Shown here one piece after another: positions 25,571 through 34,615 of a DNA stretch of 64,000 nt. Every line of letters starts with the position of its first letter. Within the stretch, counting starts at the first letter, position 1. The notes under the pieces were generated by a model. That model was not told the origin of the DNA and ran no database searches. It worked only from the letters and a program-made list of their open reading frames with translations. Source of the DNA: an uncultured Alphaproteobacteria bacterium (GTDB taxonomy: Bacteria > Pseudomonadota > Alphaproteobacteria > Rs-D84); contig CALXMN010000001.1 of the NCBI GenBank assembly GCA_944389495.1, positions 142,012 through 206,011 on the forward strand, in the 5' to 3' direction. Both the position numbers and the translations under genes were made by a program.

Positions 25571-26794
25571 TTATATTAAAGTTTCCGCCACAGCCATTTT
25601 TGCAATTGGTGCGATATATTTCAGTTCCGCATCACTGTGCAGTGATATTTTATCAATTACCCCGCGCCGCGACAGAATTTGCAGACCGCGTTCCACCAAC
25701 GGGTGAATAAATTCGTGCAATAATCGTCCGTATGTTGCACCCAGAATTCGCATCATATCTGCACTGCGTGCCATAATTTCTGTCGCGGTCATTTCTTTTT
25801 CGGTTAACAGTCCCAATCTGTCTGCCAACAATGCGTGTCGAATTCTGTCGCGTAAATCTTTCAGTACGATTTGCGATACATCAAAGTTTGCACCCGACGC
25901 CAACGGGGTTAAACCCGACGAGCCGACGGCCTTGGGGATAATTGCGCCCGGTGTCAGATTTATATTGCCCAGGTTTATTACACCGTCATCATCGGCCTGC
26001 CATATACCTGAAACGGCAATAGTTGCGTTTTTCAGAACCAATTCCACAACTTTGTTCGCGGTTTTTATATCGGGCAGTGCACGCAACACCGGACCGCGTC
26101 CGTATATTTCGCCACTGGCCACGGACCAACGAAATATTATATATGGATTTGTTTCAAATGTTCCGTGCGCAACAATATTATTTTCAATATCGCCGCCAAC
26201 ATCCAACCACGCTGTAAAGTCTGTGCCAACCAGGCTTTGAATTAATCGCAACGGCATTTCAGGATTATTTTTTATTTCGTCACGCATATTGGCCGGTGGT
26301 GTCCATTTAGGATATTTTTCCATAACCTCGTGTGCAGATAATGTCGCGGTGTGAAAAACAGCATTGTGTAAAATTGCAATATCACGAATTGGAATCGCAG
26401 TAAACGAGAATGCAGACGCGGCCCCAATTGGATTTTCTGCCATAAAAAGGCACGCCGTCCCCAATACGATTAAGTCCATATAGCATTGATGTATTGTCGT
26501 ATAAAAATTAGAATCATTTAAATTTGCGCGTAATGCATTTGTCGCGGCAACGGCGTCGGGCGATTCTGTACTTTCTGGAACTAACGATACCCACATAGAT
26601 TCCGGCGGTGTCAACAGTGAATAAATTGATGCCGCCAGATTATCCACCGCGTCTGCGGCGGTTGCATCGAACAGCGTCGCCACATCATCATCATTTGTTG
26701 GGATTGTATATTTTTGTGCATCATCCCACCGGTTAAGCCACGGTGTACGTAAATCCATTGCGCGTCGATACATTTGTTGTAAGTTATTTTGCAT
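25571..26794 (-). CDS. Phage portal (head-tail connector) protein
   Basis: 407 residues, resembling the T7-gp8/Bbp-type portal that forms the dodecameric ring for DNA entry. The start carries RTPWLNRWDDAQKYTIP and LDNLAASIYSLLTPPE-like VDNLAASIYSLLTPPESMW; ASGEIYGRGPVLRALPDIKT is the strongly conserved core, followed by LTEKEMTATEIMAR. It is shorter than typical podovirus portals (500 or more), mainly at the C-terminus. A terminator-like hairpin precedes it. Confidence 0.8.
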   Translation of the reverse strand: MQNNLQQMYRRAMDLRTPWLNRWDDAQKYTIPTNDDDVATLFDATAADAVDNLAASIYSLLTPPESMWVSLVPESTESPDAVAATNALRANLNDSNFYTTIHQCYMDLIVLGTACLFMAENPIGAASAFSFTAIPIRDIAILHNAVFHTATLSAHEVMEKYPKWTPPANMRDEIKNNPEMPLRLIQSLVGTDFTAWLDVGGDIENNIVAHGTFETNPYIIFRWSVASGEIYGRGPVLRALPDIKTANKVVELVLKNATIAVSGIWQADDDGVINLGNINLTPGAIIPKAVGSSGLTPLASGANFDVSQIVLKDLRDRIRHALLADRLGLLTEKEMTATEIMARSADMMRILGATYGRLLHEFIHPLVERGLQILSRRGVIDKISLHSDAELKYIAPIAKMAVAETLI

Positions 26795-26812
26795 AATTCA
26801 TCCTTTTTTTTG

Positions 26813-26842
26813 TTGAAAAAATCCCCAACTGAAAGTCGGGGA
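26813..26842 (-). terminator. Terminator-like hairpin between terminase half and portal
   Basis: Leftward reading: CCCCGAC-TTTC-AGTTGGGG with one mismatch, then ATTTTTTC. It would reduce read-through from the terminase C-half into the portal gene. Confidence 0.55.
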
Positions 26843-26871
26843 AAGTCAAGATGTTAAATTGAAAATTTTGG

Positions 26872-27720
26872 TTATATTTTAAATTTTGTGTTTGCGGAAA
26901 ATATGGGGATATTGCGTCCAATTGGGCGAATTGGTATTGGCGTGGCGCATATTGCGCCGGCCACCGCATCCAATCCGTCATCGTGTCCAACGCAACCCAT
27001 TGGGGCCCAGCCCAACATTTCCGCAACCAGCGGTGTGGATTGAATACGTCTGTGTGCATACAGGCGACCCGATGCCAGCACGGGTTCAATCGCATCAAGA
27101 ATTCTTGTTTCTTTATTTTGATGGTTTGTAATTTTCTGGATATTTATTGTTACGTTGTGTTGTGTGGCCACATTTCGCATAATTTCGGGCAGTGCATTTC
27201 CAATACCGTTTGTTTCTATGTAAATTCTGCGTATGGTGTGTTGCAACATAAATTCAAGAACTGTTTCACATTGTGTTGCCAACGGGTGCAGTTCTTCGTC
27301 TGGCACAACCAGATACATCGCATCGTGAATAAAAATTTTTCGTGTTTTATCGTCGCGATATACCAAGACGCAAACACTGCCGTCGGATTTTTTTCGTCCG
27401 GTCGAAGGGTCCCAGTAAACTGTTGCGCCCGTAATTTCAAATTCGCCAATTCGTGCCGTACGTGCATCAAAATCAGATTCATACAGATTCAATGCATCTG
27501 GATCCAATCTGGCCCGATCTGGTGCGATAAATTCCAACATCATCTGGGCGGAAAAATATCGCGTTCCTGTGGCCAATCGCATTTCGTCCAGACGTGCAAC
27601 TGGGAACATTTCCGGCCACGCCGGTACGCCATCCGCGGAAATTGCGGGTATTTTCAGTTCGCGAAATCCGCGTAAAAAAGGCGTTGAAAAACGTAAATTT
27701 TTATATACCATATCTGACAT
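26872..27720 (-). CDS. Large terminase, C-terminal nuclease half
   Basis: 282 residues matching the C-terminal part of a T7-type large terminase. It starts MSDMVYKNLRF and continues LRGFRELKIPAI. The RNase H-like nuclease domain keeps its acidic residues: TVYWDPSTG, IYIETNGIG and GHDDGLDAVAGAI. The ATPase half is a separate ORF at 31049-31675. The two meet at the same sequence point (DTIYRT there, DMVYKN here), so together they would make one full-length enzyme. A GGGGT ribosome-site-like sequence precedes the ATG, which overlaps the dnaB start (CATG). Confidence 0.8.
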   Translation of the reverse strand: MSDMVYKNLRFSTPFLRGFRELKIPAISADGVPAWPEMFPVARLDEMRLATGTRYFSAQMMLEFIAPDRARLDPDALNLYESDFDARTARIGEFEITGATVYWDPSTGRKKSDGSVCVLVYRDDKTRKIFIHDAMYLVVPDEELHPLATQCETVLEFMLQHTIRRIYIETNGIGNALPEIMRNVATQHNVTINIQKITNHQNKETRILDAIEPVLASGRLYAHRRIQSTPLVAEMLGWAPMGCVGHDDGLDAVAGAICATPIPIRPIGRNIPIFSANTKFKI

Positions 27721-29281
27721 GGACTTTACCCCAAAGACATTACCAACTAATTTAGAGGCTGAACAGGCTGTTCTTGCGGCGGTTTTAATGAATAACCGTG
27801 CGTTGGAACGTGTGTCCGAATTTCTTAAGCCAGAACATTTTTCGCATCCTGCGCACCAAGAAATTTATAAACTGGCGGAACGTCAATTTGCCGCCGGAAT
27901 ACCATTTGATATCATTACTGCCAAGAACTATTTGGAACAACAGGGTGTATTGGAATCCGTTGGTGGTGTTGAATATTTGACCCAGTTGGCATCCGCCGGT
28001 GCAACGGTTGTGAATGTTGAACAGTACGGTCGCATTGTGTATGAAAACGCAATGCGTCGTGAATTAATAAATCTGGGCCAATCCATAACCGATGCCGCAT
28101 TTGTCGAAGATATGGACAACCCCGTTTCTGCCCAGATTGAAACCGCAGAACAGAAATTATTTGAAATGGCATCTGCCGGCGTGTCCGAGCGCGAAGTTGC
28201 ATCCATCGGCATCGCACTGCAAGACGCATTGAAAGAGGCCGAAATTGCATACAAGGCCGACGGTCAATTGTCTGGTTTAACAACCGGTTTAACCGCTTTG
28301 GATAAATCTATCAGTGGTTTACATCATTCTGATTTAATTATAATTGCGGGTCGACCGGCAATGGGAAAAACGACATTGGCGATGAACATCGCATTTAATG
28401 CGGCAAACGCGATTCAGTACGGTCGTGCGAACGAACGGTACAATGGCGCGGTTGTGTTCTTCAGTTTGGAAATGTCCAAGTCCCAGTTGGCGGCACGTGT
28501 GCTATCGTCGCAATCAAAAATACCTGCGTCCGCGATGCGTGAAGGATCTTTGACGGACGAAGATTTTTTAAAAATGTCGCAATATGCCGACGCCATTGCC
28601 AAAGTGCCATTGTTTATTGATGATACGCCCGGTATGTCTGTGCCGATGATACGTACACGTGCGCGTCGTTTGGCACGAAAGTGCGGTGGCATAGCACTGA
28701 TAGTGATTGATTATCTTCAGTTAATGACATCACCCGGCGGGCGTCGCAATGATAACCGTGTCCAGGAAATATCCGAAATAACACGTGGTTTGAAAATGTT
28801 GGCCAAGGAATTGGATGTTCCTGTTATCGCATTGTCCCAGTTGTCGCGCAGTGTGGAAAGTCGCGATGATAAACGTCCCCAGTTGGCCGATTTGCGTGAA
28901 TCTGGTTCTATTGAACAGGATGCCGACATAGTTATGTTTACATATCGTGAAGAATATTATCTGGACAATCGTGATCCGTCCCAACGTATTTCCGGTAATA
29001 CCAATGACAAGATAATTGAAAATTACCAGCGTCGTCTTGAACGTGCCCGTGGCAAGGCCGATGTTATCATTGGTAAAAACCGTCACGGCCGACCGGAAAC
29101 GGTTCGGATGGCGTTCTTTGGCGATTACAGTTTGTTCGACAATCTGGACGAAGGTGCATCCCATCCCGAAGGTGACTTTGCGCCCGCGGGAATGTCGTCA
29201 TCTGGGGCAATGTCGGGCGATGTTGAAATGGAACCGACACCGATTGACGCCGATGCAATACCGGACGATATGCCATTGTAA
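27719..29281 (+). CDS. dnaB: Replicative DNA helicase DnaB
   Basis: Hexameric 5'-3' helicase of the replication fork. I start at 27719 (MDFTPKTLPTNLEAEQAVL), the conserved beginning; an extension to 27569 would read through the terminase. The N-terminal collar domain is followed by the RecA-like domain with Walker A GRPAMGKTTLA, LIVIDYLQLM, QLSRSVESR, DLRESGSIEQDAD and a C-terminal IGKNRHG. At 520 residues it is full length and looks like the chromosomal copy of an alphaproteobacterium. It sits on the plus strand inside the minus-strand terminase gene. No ribosome site is visible; translation may be leaderless. Confidence 0.93.
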   Translation: MDFTPKTLPTNLEAEQAVLAAVLMNNRALERVSEFLKPEHFSHPAHQEIYKLAERQFAAGIPFDIITAKNYLEQQGVLESVGGVEYLTQLASAGATVVNVEQYGRIVYENAMRRELINLGQSITDAAFVEDMDNPVSAQIETAEQKLFEMASAGVSEREVASIGIALQDALKEAEIAYKADGQLSGLTTGLTALDKSISGLHHSDLIIIAGRPAMGKTTLAMNIAFNAANAIQYGRANERYNGAVVFFSLEMSKSQLAARVLSSQSKIPASAMREGSLTDEDFLKMSQYADAIAKVPLFIDDTPGMSVPMIRTRARRLARKCGGIALIVIDYLQLMTSPGGRRNDNRVQEISEITRGLKMLAKELDVPVIALSQLSRSVESRDDKRPQLADLRESGSIEQDADIVMFTYREEYYLDNRDPSQRISGNTNDKIIENYQRRLERARGKADVIIGKNRHGRPETVRMAFFGDYSLFDNLDEGASHPEGDFAPAGMSSSGAMSGDVEMEPTPIDADAIPDDMPL

Positions 29282-29292
29282 CAATTTTATGC

Positions 29293-29329
29293 TTGCCAAA
29301 CTCCTTAAATTTGACTAAAATTTTGTCAA
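29293..29329 (+). promoter_or_regulatory. Promoter and overlapping palindromic operator of the double-HTH regulator
   Basis: TTGCCA (29293-29298), 17-base spacer, TAAAAT (29316-29321). The -10 box is embedded in a near-perfect palindrome, TTGACTAAAATTTTGTCAA at 29311-29329. The position suggests autorepression by the encoded regulator. Confidence 0.6.
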
Positions 29330-29350
29330 GAAATTTCAAGGAGATTTACG

Positions 29351-30355
29351 ATGGCCCAAGAAGAAATAATTTTCCCAAACAATATCAGAAATATTCGTCT
29401 GGCCAACGGTATGAAAATGACCGAATTGGCGCGCCAGGCAAACTTATCATTGTCTGCGGTTTCGAAAATAGAAAAGGGCGTGCGTCGTCTGAACCAGAAA
29501 CAATTGTTAAACATTTGTAATATTTTGGGGTGTAAATTATCTGATATATTTATCAAAGAATCCGATGCCGTCGCGGGTCAATGGCAAAACGAGATTAAGC
29601 GCCGTCTTAATGATAACGAAGACAGTGGCCTTAAAATTTTTGGCAGTGGTCTGCGTAAAATCCGGCAACAGTCCGGCAAAACAATTGCCCAGGCGGCCCA
29701 AGATGCGGGAATGACATTGTCTGTTTATCATAAGATAGAGGTTGGCCAACGCGAAATCTATGAAAACGAGATAGAACCATTGGCAAAATCATTTTCGTAT
29801 ACCGCGGAAACATTATTTGATAAAATTGCATCATTGTATAAATCCGGTGAATTAAATAAACAAATTAACAAGGTCAAAGAACGTGTAAAATCGGTCTTGG
29901 TTCCGGGTAATCCTTTGTCCGGCATAGATCACAGCAGTTTGTACGGCGCCAAATTATATGACAGTGCACGTAAAAAATTGGTTCCCGTGTTTGGCGTTCC
30001 GTCTGGTAAATCAATTGCGTTCAAGAAATCTGATAAAACAATGATTGTTGCCCCAATGTCGTTGGAGGGTCACCAAGGCATATACGCCGTAAAACCTAAT
30101 TCTAAACGTCTGGCCGGATATATCCCTGAAAACGCATACGTTTTTGCAGATTCAGAAACGCCGGCATCGGTCGGTGATTTGGCCGTGTGCATTGATGTTG
30201 ACTTTGCTGCGTTGGATTCCAATACGGTTGCCAACGCCCAGATTGTAAGTGTTCGCAGTGATTCGCGTGGAAAAATTTATGGTCAAATTTCTGCACCCGA
30301 AGAAAAAATTGTCGGCAAAACAATGCATCGCGTTGTTATGATCGTTATGGAATAA
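29351..30355 (+). CDS. Transcription regulator with two Xre HTH domains and an S24-like C-terminal domain
   Basis: 334 residues. First HTH (about 10-66) reads NIRNIRLANGMKMTELARQA, LSAVSKIEKG; second HTH (about 94-150) reads GLRKIRQQSGKTIAQAAQDA, YHKIEVGQRE. The C-terminal part (about 235-334), with GYIPENAYVFADSETPASVGDLAV, looks like the S24/LexA sensor fold, but I cannot place an intact Ser-Lys pair, so self-cleavage is doubtful. Ribosome site AAGGAG, promoter with overlapping palindrome upstream. Lies directly after dnaB in the block that splits the terminase. Confidence 0.75.
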   Translation: MAQEEIIFPNNIRNIRLANGMKMTELARQANLSLSAVSKIEKGVRRLNQKQLLNICNILGCKLSDIFIKESDAVAGQWQNEIKRRLNDNEDSGLKIFGSGLRKIRQQSGKTIAQAAQDAGMTLSVYHKIEVGQREIYENEIEPLAKSFSYTAETLFDKIASLYKSGELNKQINKVKERVKSVLVPGNPLSGIDHSSLYGAKLYDSARKKLVPVFGVPSGKSIAFKKSDKTMIVAPMSLEGHQGIYAVKPNSKRLAGYIPENAYVFADSETPASVGDLAVCIDVDFAALDSNTVANAQIVSVRSDSRGKIYGQISAPEEKIVGKTMHRVVMIVME

Positions 30356-30377
30356 TCACATCAGGGGGGAAAGGGGA

Positions 30378-31052
30378 ATGAAAGCAAAAGCCAGCGTAAT
30401 CGCACAAAAATTGTTAAACCTGTATCGCCAAGAACACGTCATATTTGGTGGATGGGCCGCCGTAAATCGTGTTTTTGTTGAAGAGGCTGACCAAGATGTA
30501 TTGCGTGAATTACGTGAATTGCCAACCGGAAAAAATTTAATTCGTCATATTGAAAATCTGCGCAGTGGCAAAACCCCTATGGATACCATTGAACGTGAAT
30601 TATTGCCATATGGTGGTATGATGGCAGAAACAATCGCAACCGTGCCATTAACCGCAGAAGAATGGTCGGAATTAGAATCTGGAATTGATTCATTTACCAC
30701 GGACCAGGCCGGCCTTGAACGCATTCAACAATTAAATGTTGTAAAAAAGTTTGGCGATCAATGGTTGGTCGCAATTCGTGCGGCATTATCGGAACGTCCG
30801 GATTTGCTGGAAAAGTGGTCTGTGATTAATAAAACATATCGCGCATATTATTTATGGAAGGTTGCCAGTGATATGTTAAACCAACCTTTGTCCGAACGTG
30901 CCCGGGCCCAGTTACAGGTTGATATGCCTGAATATGAAACATATCTGCCGATGTTTGGCGATGCCGGCACGGAATTGTTGGAAAAGTTACGTTCTTTTAT
31001 CACGACAATGCCACCCGTTGATGACAGTGGTAATGATGGCTTGAATTATTAA
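30378..31052 (+). CDS. Hypothetical helical protein at the end of the dnaB block
   Basis: 224 residues, no signal peptide, no membrane segment, acidic, mostly helical. A GGGGG-AAAGGGG ribosome region precedes the ATG, 22 bases after the regulator stop. No family recognised. Its TAA overlaps the converging terminase-ATPase stop by four bases (TTAA), so no intergenic DNA separates this block from the phage gene. Confidence 0.6.
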   Translation: MKAKASVIAQKLLNLYRQEHVIFGGWAAVNRVFVEEADQDVLRELRELPTGKNLIRHIENLRSGKTPMDTIERELLPYGGMMAETIATVPLTAEEWSELESGIDSFTTDQAGLERIQQLNVVKKFGDQWLVAIRAALSERPDLLEKWSVINKTYRAYYLWKVASDMLNQPLSERARAQLQVDMPEYETYLPMFGDAGTELLEKLRSFITTMPPVDDSGNDGLNY

Positions 31053-31675
31053 TCATCATCGTGTGTTCTGTAAATAGTATCCATTGTATGCGGTGTTCCA
31101 ATATAAATCATTGCACCATTTGGCGACAAGATAAAATCCAGTTCGCGTAATCGTGCGCGCAACATTTCGCGTTTTTGTGCGGTATTGGATGTATTTGGAA
31201 CCTCTATGTCGTCGCAAATAATTAAATCTGCGCGCATACCGGTTATGTTTCCGTGGATGCCCTGGCACAGGACGGATGGTTCGCGAATACCAATTGGCCG
31301 ATTTACGGTAATTCGTCCCGACGCCCATTCTTTTTTTACCGCAGGCACCAGTTCGGTACACATCGGATGGTTTTCCAATATGTGTCGAATATGTGACACC
31401 ATTCGCCCCGCCAGATTGTTTTCCGCCGACAATATCAAGATGCGCGTTTCAGGTCGGACAAGCAATACGCACGCGGCAAAAATTCCAACAACGGTTGATT
31501 TTCCGGAATGCCGAAACGCCATTAGCAGTCCGCGTCGTGGCACATCGCGCCATATCGATACTAAAAAATTCATAATTTTTTTATGGTGTTCCGGCGTCCC
31601 CAACCCCAAGATATTATTCCACGCATCCATAAAATCGCAGAAATCTTGTTCCATTTTATCCGACAAGTTCATCAA
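31049..31675 (-). CDS. Large terminase, N-terminal ATPase half
   Basis: 208 residues. Deviant Walker A is AFRHSGKSTVVG, Walker B is DLIICDDIE, and the coupling motif IYIGTPHT follows before the frame ends in DTIYRTHDDD. These are the complete ATPase motifs of a T7-type terminase; the nuclease half is missing and found at 26872-27720, beyond the inserted dnaB block. Start overlaps the upstream small phage gene by 20 bases, as in compact phage operons. Confidence 0.8.
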   Translation of the reverse strand: MMNLSDKMEQDFCDFMDAWNNILGLGTPEHHKKIMNFLVSIWRDVPRRGLLMAFRHSGKSTVVGIFAACVLLVRPETRILILSAENNLAGRMVSHIRHILENHPMCTELVPAVKKEWASGRITVNRPIGIREPSVLCQGIHGNITGMRADLIICDDIEVPNTSNTAQKREMLRARLRELDFILSPNGAMIYIGTPHTMDTIYRTHDDD

Positions 31676-32003
31676 ATTTACTTAACAGTGATTGTATCAA
31701 ATTGGGTCGTTTTACACGTGTATTTTTTAATTTTTCAAGATATGATTTTTTCTTTTCATTATATGGTTGTGCGGTTTCGGATTTAAGTCGTTTTAACACG
31801 GCACCATTTGACATACTGTGGCCCGCCACCCCCGATGCGCCATATTTTGCACGTTGTGTTGCCAATGTTTTTTTTACCAGATTTGTCTTTTCGCGTTCGT
31901 CTGCGGCAATATCGGCCAAAATTTTTTGGCGTTCATTTTCTGCCTCTTTTTTTGAATCGCGATAGTTTAATACAGATGTAACATCTGATACCAATTGTCC
32001 CAT
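31656..32003 (-). CDS. Small phage protein upstream of terminase
   Basis: 115 residues, charged and helical, with a glycine-containing centre (RAKYGASGVAGHSMSNGAVL) that is common in small podovirus proteins encoded between nozzle and terminase. Possibly internal virion or small-terminase-like; not resolvable. Translationally overlapped with the terminase ATPase gene. Confidence 0.55.
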   Translation of the reverse strand: MGQLVSDVTSVLNYRDSKKEAENERQKILADIAADEREKTNLVKKTLATQRAKYGASGVAGHSMSNGAVLKRLKSETAQPYNEKKKSYLEKLKNTRVKRPNLIQSLLSKFDELVG

Positions 32004-32023
32004 TTTATATATCCTTTTGTTTT

Positions 32024-33739
32024 TTATACAATGTAATATCCGTACATTCCAACGGACAGAATTGTTGCCGGTAATTGTTCATCACTGGAAATGACCCAGG
32101 GCGCATTTATACAATTGCGCTGGCACCCCAGTTGGTTTATAAATACATCGCCACTGAATCCGGGCGAATCTTGGGCATATATATCGTTTGGCAGTGATGC
32201 CCGTTCGCCATTTATAAACAGTGTTTTTGTATCCAGTACCCGCACAGAAATTTTTCTTATGCGAAGCATATTTGCATTATGTCCCGATGCACGAATTGGT
32301 ATTGCGGCGGCGGAAAAAGAAAATTCATATTCGTCTGCATCTTCTGATGCATTGCCGGAAAATTTTTCAATATAAAAATCATCGCCACGTTCAACGACGA
32401 CGAACGTTGTGCCGTTTATTGTTGCAACAGATTTAAATTTACCCTGGGTTTTATATTGGGCCCACCCAGAAATTCCCAGGGCCGAATTTTGATTTAATAC
32501 GGCCATATCACCATTTTCCATAACAACGAATAATTGCCGCCGTTCATCGTTATAAGATATATCAACCGGATTTTGCATCAGATGTTTTGCCTGGGTGCAT
32601 AAATCGCGCGCGTTATAGTTTTCGCCCAATGCATCCAATGCCAGTTCCCGAATGTCTTTTTGTGTGGCAGATATAAATACGGTTGCGCCCTCTATTTTTT
32701 GCGGTGGCAGGTATCGTGTCGTTATACTTCCAACGGACGTATGCTGCTTGATGTCAATATTTGATGGGGTCAGTGGTTTACTGGCAATTGCCCATTCGCC
32801 AATATTTGTTAGTATTTGCAGCGTATCACTGCTGACCAGGGTACAGATTTGTTGTCTTTGTTGTGATACCAGGGTAATAAATATTGCCTCGTCATCCAGT
32901 CCGGTCCCGACATTAAAGTTTTTATGTCGTCCGACCTGGGACATCCATATACCACTGGGCCACGATTTGCTGCCGCCAAAGACCAATCTGTCTTGGTGGA
33001 ACGTGATGCTGCAGGGCCATCCGCGTCGATCACTGAATGCGGCCTCGGTCCAATCGGAAACAGGTTCATCTGGAACATTATATTGTCCGGTGGTATATGC
33101 CTGGACAACGGTTGGACTGATATACTCTGTTATCAGCCATTGATTGTTTATCAGCATCAATTGGCCGCCAACATTATCCTGGGTCCAAAAAGATTTATTT
33201 GTTGTAAATGTGGCATAGTTGCTGCCTGCGCTGTTTGCGGAAACAGTAATGTTTATATCGGTGGTATCTTCGAATTTCATAAACGGTATATTTGTCGTCA
33301 TATCTGAATTATTTCGTGAAAATTCGAATGGCACTAAATCAAACAGACCGTCGGATTTTTCCAGAATATATGGTTGGAAATCCGGATGTACAAAAATCAT
33401 TGTGCCAAAACGTTGGGCGTATTGGATTTTTTCTATGGCATCAAATTCCCAGGGCACTATCAAATCTCGCACACGTGTCGCGCCGTTATAAATTAACAGA
33501 TGGCCATCGGTTAACGCCAAAATATAGTTTTCTGATTCTGATACCGAAAAAGGTATTATTCGTGCCGCCGAATTCAGTTCTGTGACAATTTCCAATCCAT
33601 CGCGTCGTTTAAGTCCCCCGCCGGATAAAATATCCATATTTTCCAGTTTTGACAACCCGTTCAGATTATCGCGTGCGAAAAATTCGGGTGCAACCTCGCC
33701 ATCGGCAAAAGAATTTTGTGTTTTGATAAAATCTGACAT
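32024..33739 (-). CDS. Phage tail nozzle / stabilisation protein
   Basis: 571 residues, tail tubular protein B-like (T7 gp12 role). Diagnostic beginning: NSFADGEVAPEFFARDNLNGLSKLEN followed by GGGLKRRDGLEIV (shown in parts), then beta-propeller-like repeats such as FHQDRLVFGGSKSWPSGIWMS and LVSQQRQQICTLVSSD. It closes the portal-adaptor stack and contacts the host in podoviruses. Sits next to the adaptor gene as expected. Confidence 0.78.
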   Translation of the reverse strand: MSDFIKTQNSFADGEVAPEFFARDNLNGLSKLENMDILSGGGLKRRDGLEIVTELNSAARIIPFSVSESENYILALTDGHLLIYNGATRVRDLIVPWEFDAIEKIQYAQRFGTMIFVHPDFQPYILEKSDGLFDLVPFEFSRNNSDMTTNIPFMKFEDTTDINITVSANSAGSNYATFTTNKSFWTQDNVGGQLMLINNQWLITEYISPTVVQAYTTGQYNVPDEPVSDWTEAAFSDRRGWPCSITFHQDRLVFGGSKSWPSGIWMSQVGRHKNFNVGTGLDDEAIFITLVSQQRQQICTLVSSDTLQILTNIGEWAIASKPLTPSNIDIKQHTSVGSITTRYLPPQKIEGATVFISATQKDIRELALDALGENYNARDLCTQAKHLMQNPVDISYNDERRQLFVVMENGDMAVLNQNSALGISGWAQYKTQGKFKSVATINGTTFVVVERGDDFYIEKFSGNASEDADEYEFSFSAAAIPIRASGHNANMLRIRKISVRVLDTKTLFINGERASLPNDIYAQDSPGFSGDVFINQLGCQRNCINAPWVISSDEQLPATILSVGMYGYYIV

Positions 33740-33757
33740 TTTGTCCCCCTATAAAGA

Positions 33758-34279
33758 TTAAAAACGTATATTAACCAGGGAAAAGTTATTTATATTATTT
33801 GATGTATGTGACGTGGTGCTGTCTATAAATTTTGCGGTTTGTAATTCTGTTTCGTACAGCGCGGCCAGCATACGAAACACGGTCTGGTCACCCATCAGCG
33901 GGATACAAAATTCCATCGCCAGTTTTGTCGCCACCAGTGATGCGAAATATCCGGGAAAAGATTCTGGGGATGCACGTACAACCGCGATTATGGATATTTT
34001 TTCTGCGGACGATATTATTTTGTCGCCAATAATTTCACCATCACATTTTATTATTCTTAAACAATCGTCTGGGATTAAAAATTCATTGTCGTCATTTTTT
34101 GTTAAATCGAATTTTTTGCACGCAAAGCGCCACGGGTGCATTGCAATCAATGTGTCAACCACGGAATCAAACAATGTTCGTGCCAATTGTGCCGCCGGCG
34201 ATGAATCCTGTAACGATTCGATTGGTTTTTCGCCCAGTTTTAATAACGCCATTGTGCATAAATCTATTTTTGTATACAT
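33758..34279 (-). CDS. Phage tail adaptor, tail tubular protein A-like
   Basis: 173 residues, similar in layout to T7 gp11-type adaptors between portal and nozzle: CTMALLKLGEKPIESLQD near the start, ARTLFDSVVDTLIAMHPWRFA in the middle, and an all-helical second half. Immediately upstream of the nozzle gene in the same transcript. Confidence 0.75.
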   Translation of the reverse strand: MYTKIDLCTMALLKLGEKPIESLQDSSPAAQLARTLFDSVVDTLIAMHPWRFACKKFDLTKNDDNEFLIPDDCLRIIKCDGEIIGDKIISSAEKISIIAVVRASPESFPGYFASLVATKLAMEFCIPLMGDQTVFRMLAALYETELQTAKFIDSTTSHTSNNINNFSLVNIRF

Positions 34280-34307
34280 AAGGTTTTCCTTATTATGATC
34301 AAGAATT

Positions 34308-34338
34308 AAAAAAATCCGGGGCGAACGATCGCCCCGGT
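34308..34338 (-). terminator. Terminator within the phage operon
   Basis: CCGGGGCGA-ACGA-TCGCCCCGG perfect stem; reading leftward it is followed by ATTTTTTT. It separates the highly expressed head genes from the tail genes. Confidence 0.85.
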
Positions 34339-34348
34339 ATGAAAAATA

Positions 34349-34576
34349 TTATGCCAACGCCGCGACCGTTACATTGGTTGCGACCGCAATTTTTTTAATA
34401 GATGTGTTATCCGATGCATTGATAATAATAACATCGCCATTGTTCATCAAAGATTTAACACTGTCGAAATATCCGGATGCGCTGATTGCAGACATTGTTT
34501 CATCTGCGGCATAATGCCACAGGGTAAATCCGTTTGCGTACGCAATCACGGACAGGTTTTTATTTTGAAATGCCAT
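34349..34576 (-). CDS. Small phage head-associated protein
   Basis: 75 residues, beta-rich, starting MAFQNKNLSVIAYANGFTLWHY and ending in a small Ala/Val/Thr segment. It lies right after the capsid gene and before a terminator, the position of decoration or head-completion proteins. Function inferred from position only. Confidence 0.55.
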   Translation of the reverse strand: MAFQNKNLSVIAYANGFTLWHYAADETMSAISASGYFDSVKSLMNNGDVIIINASDNTSIKKIAVATNVTVAALA

Positions 34577-34615
34577 TGTGTAAAATCCTTTGGTTAAAAT
34601 AAAAGATATTTTTTA

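Noticed and set aside
26784-27098. Separate phage gene overlapping the terminase nuclease half
   Set aside because: Shadow frame within the nuclease domain with no ribosome site and no phage-like sequence.
26872-31675. Intein or homing endonuclease splitting the terminase
   Set aside because: The insert is on the opposite strand and encodes dnaB and a regulator; no splicing motifs flank the terminase halves.
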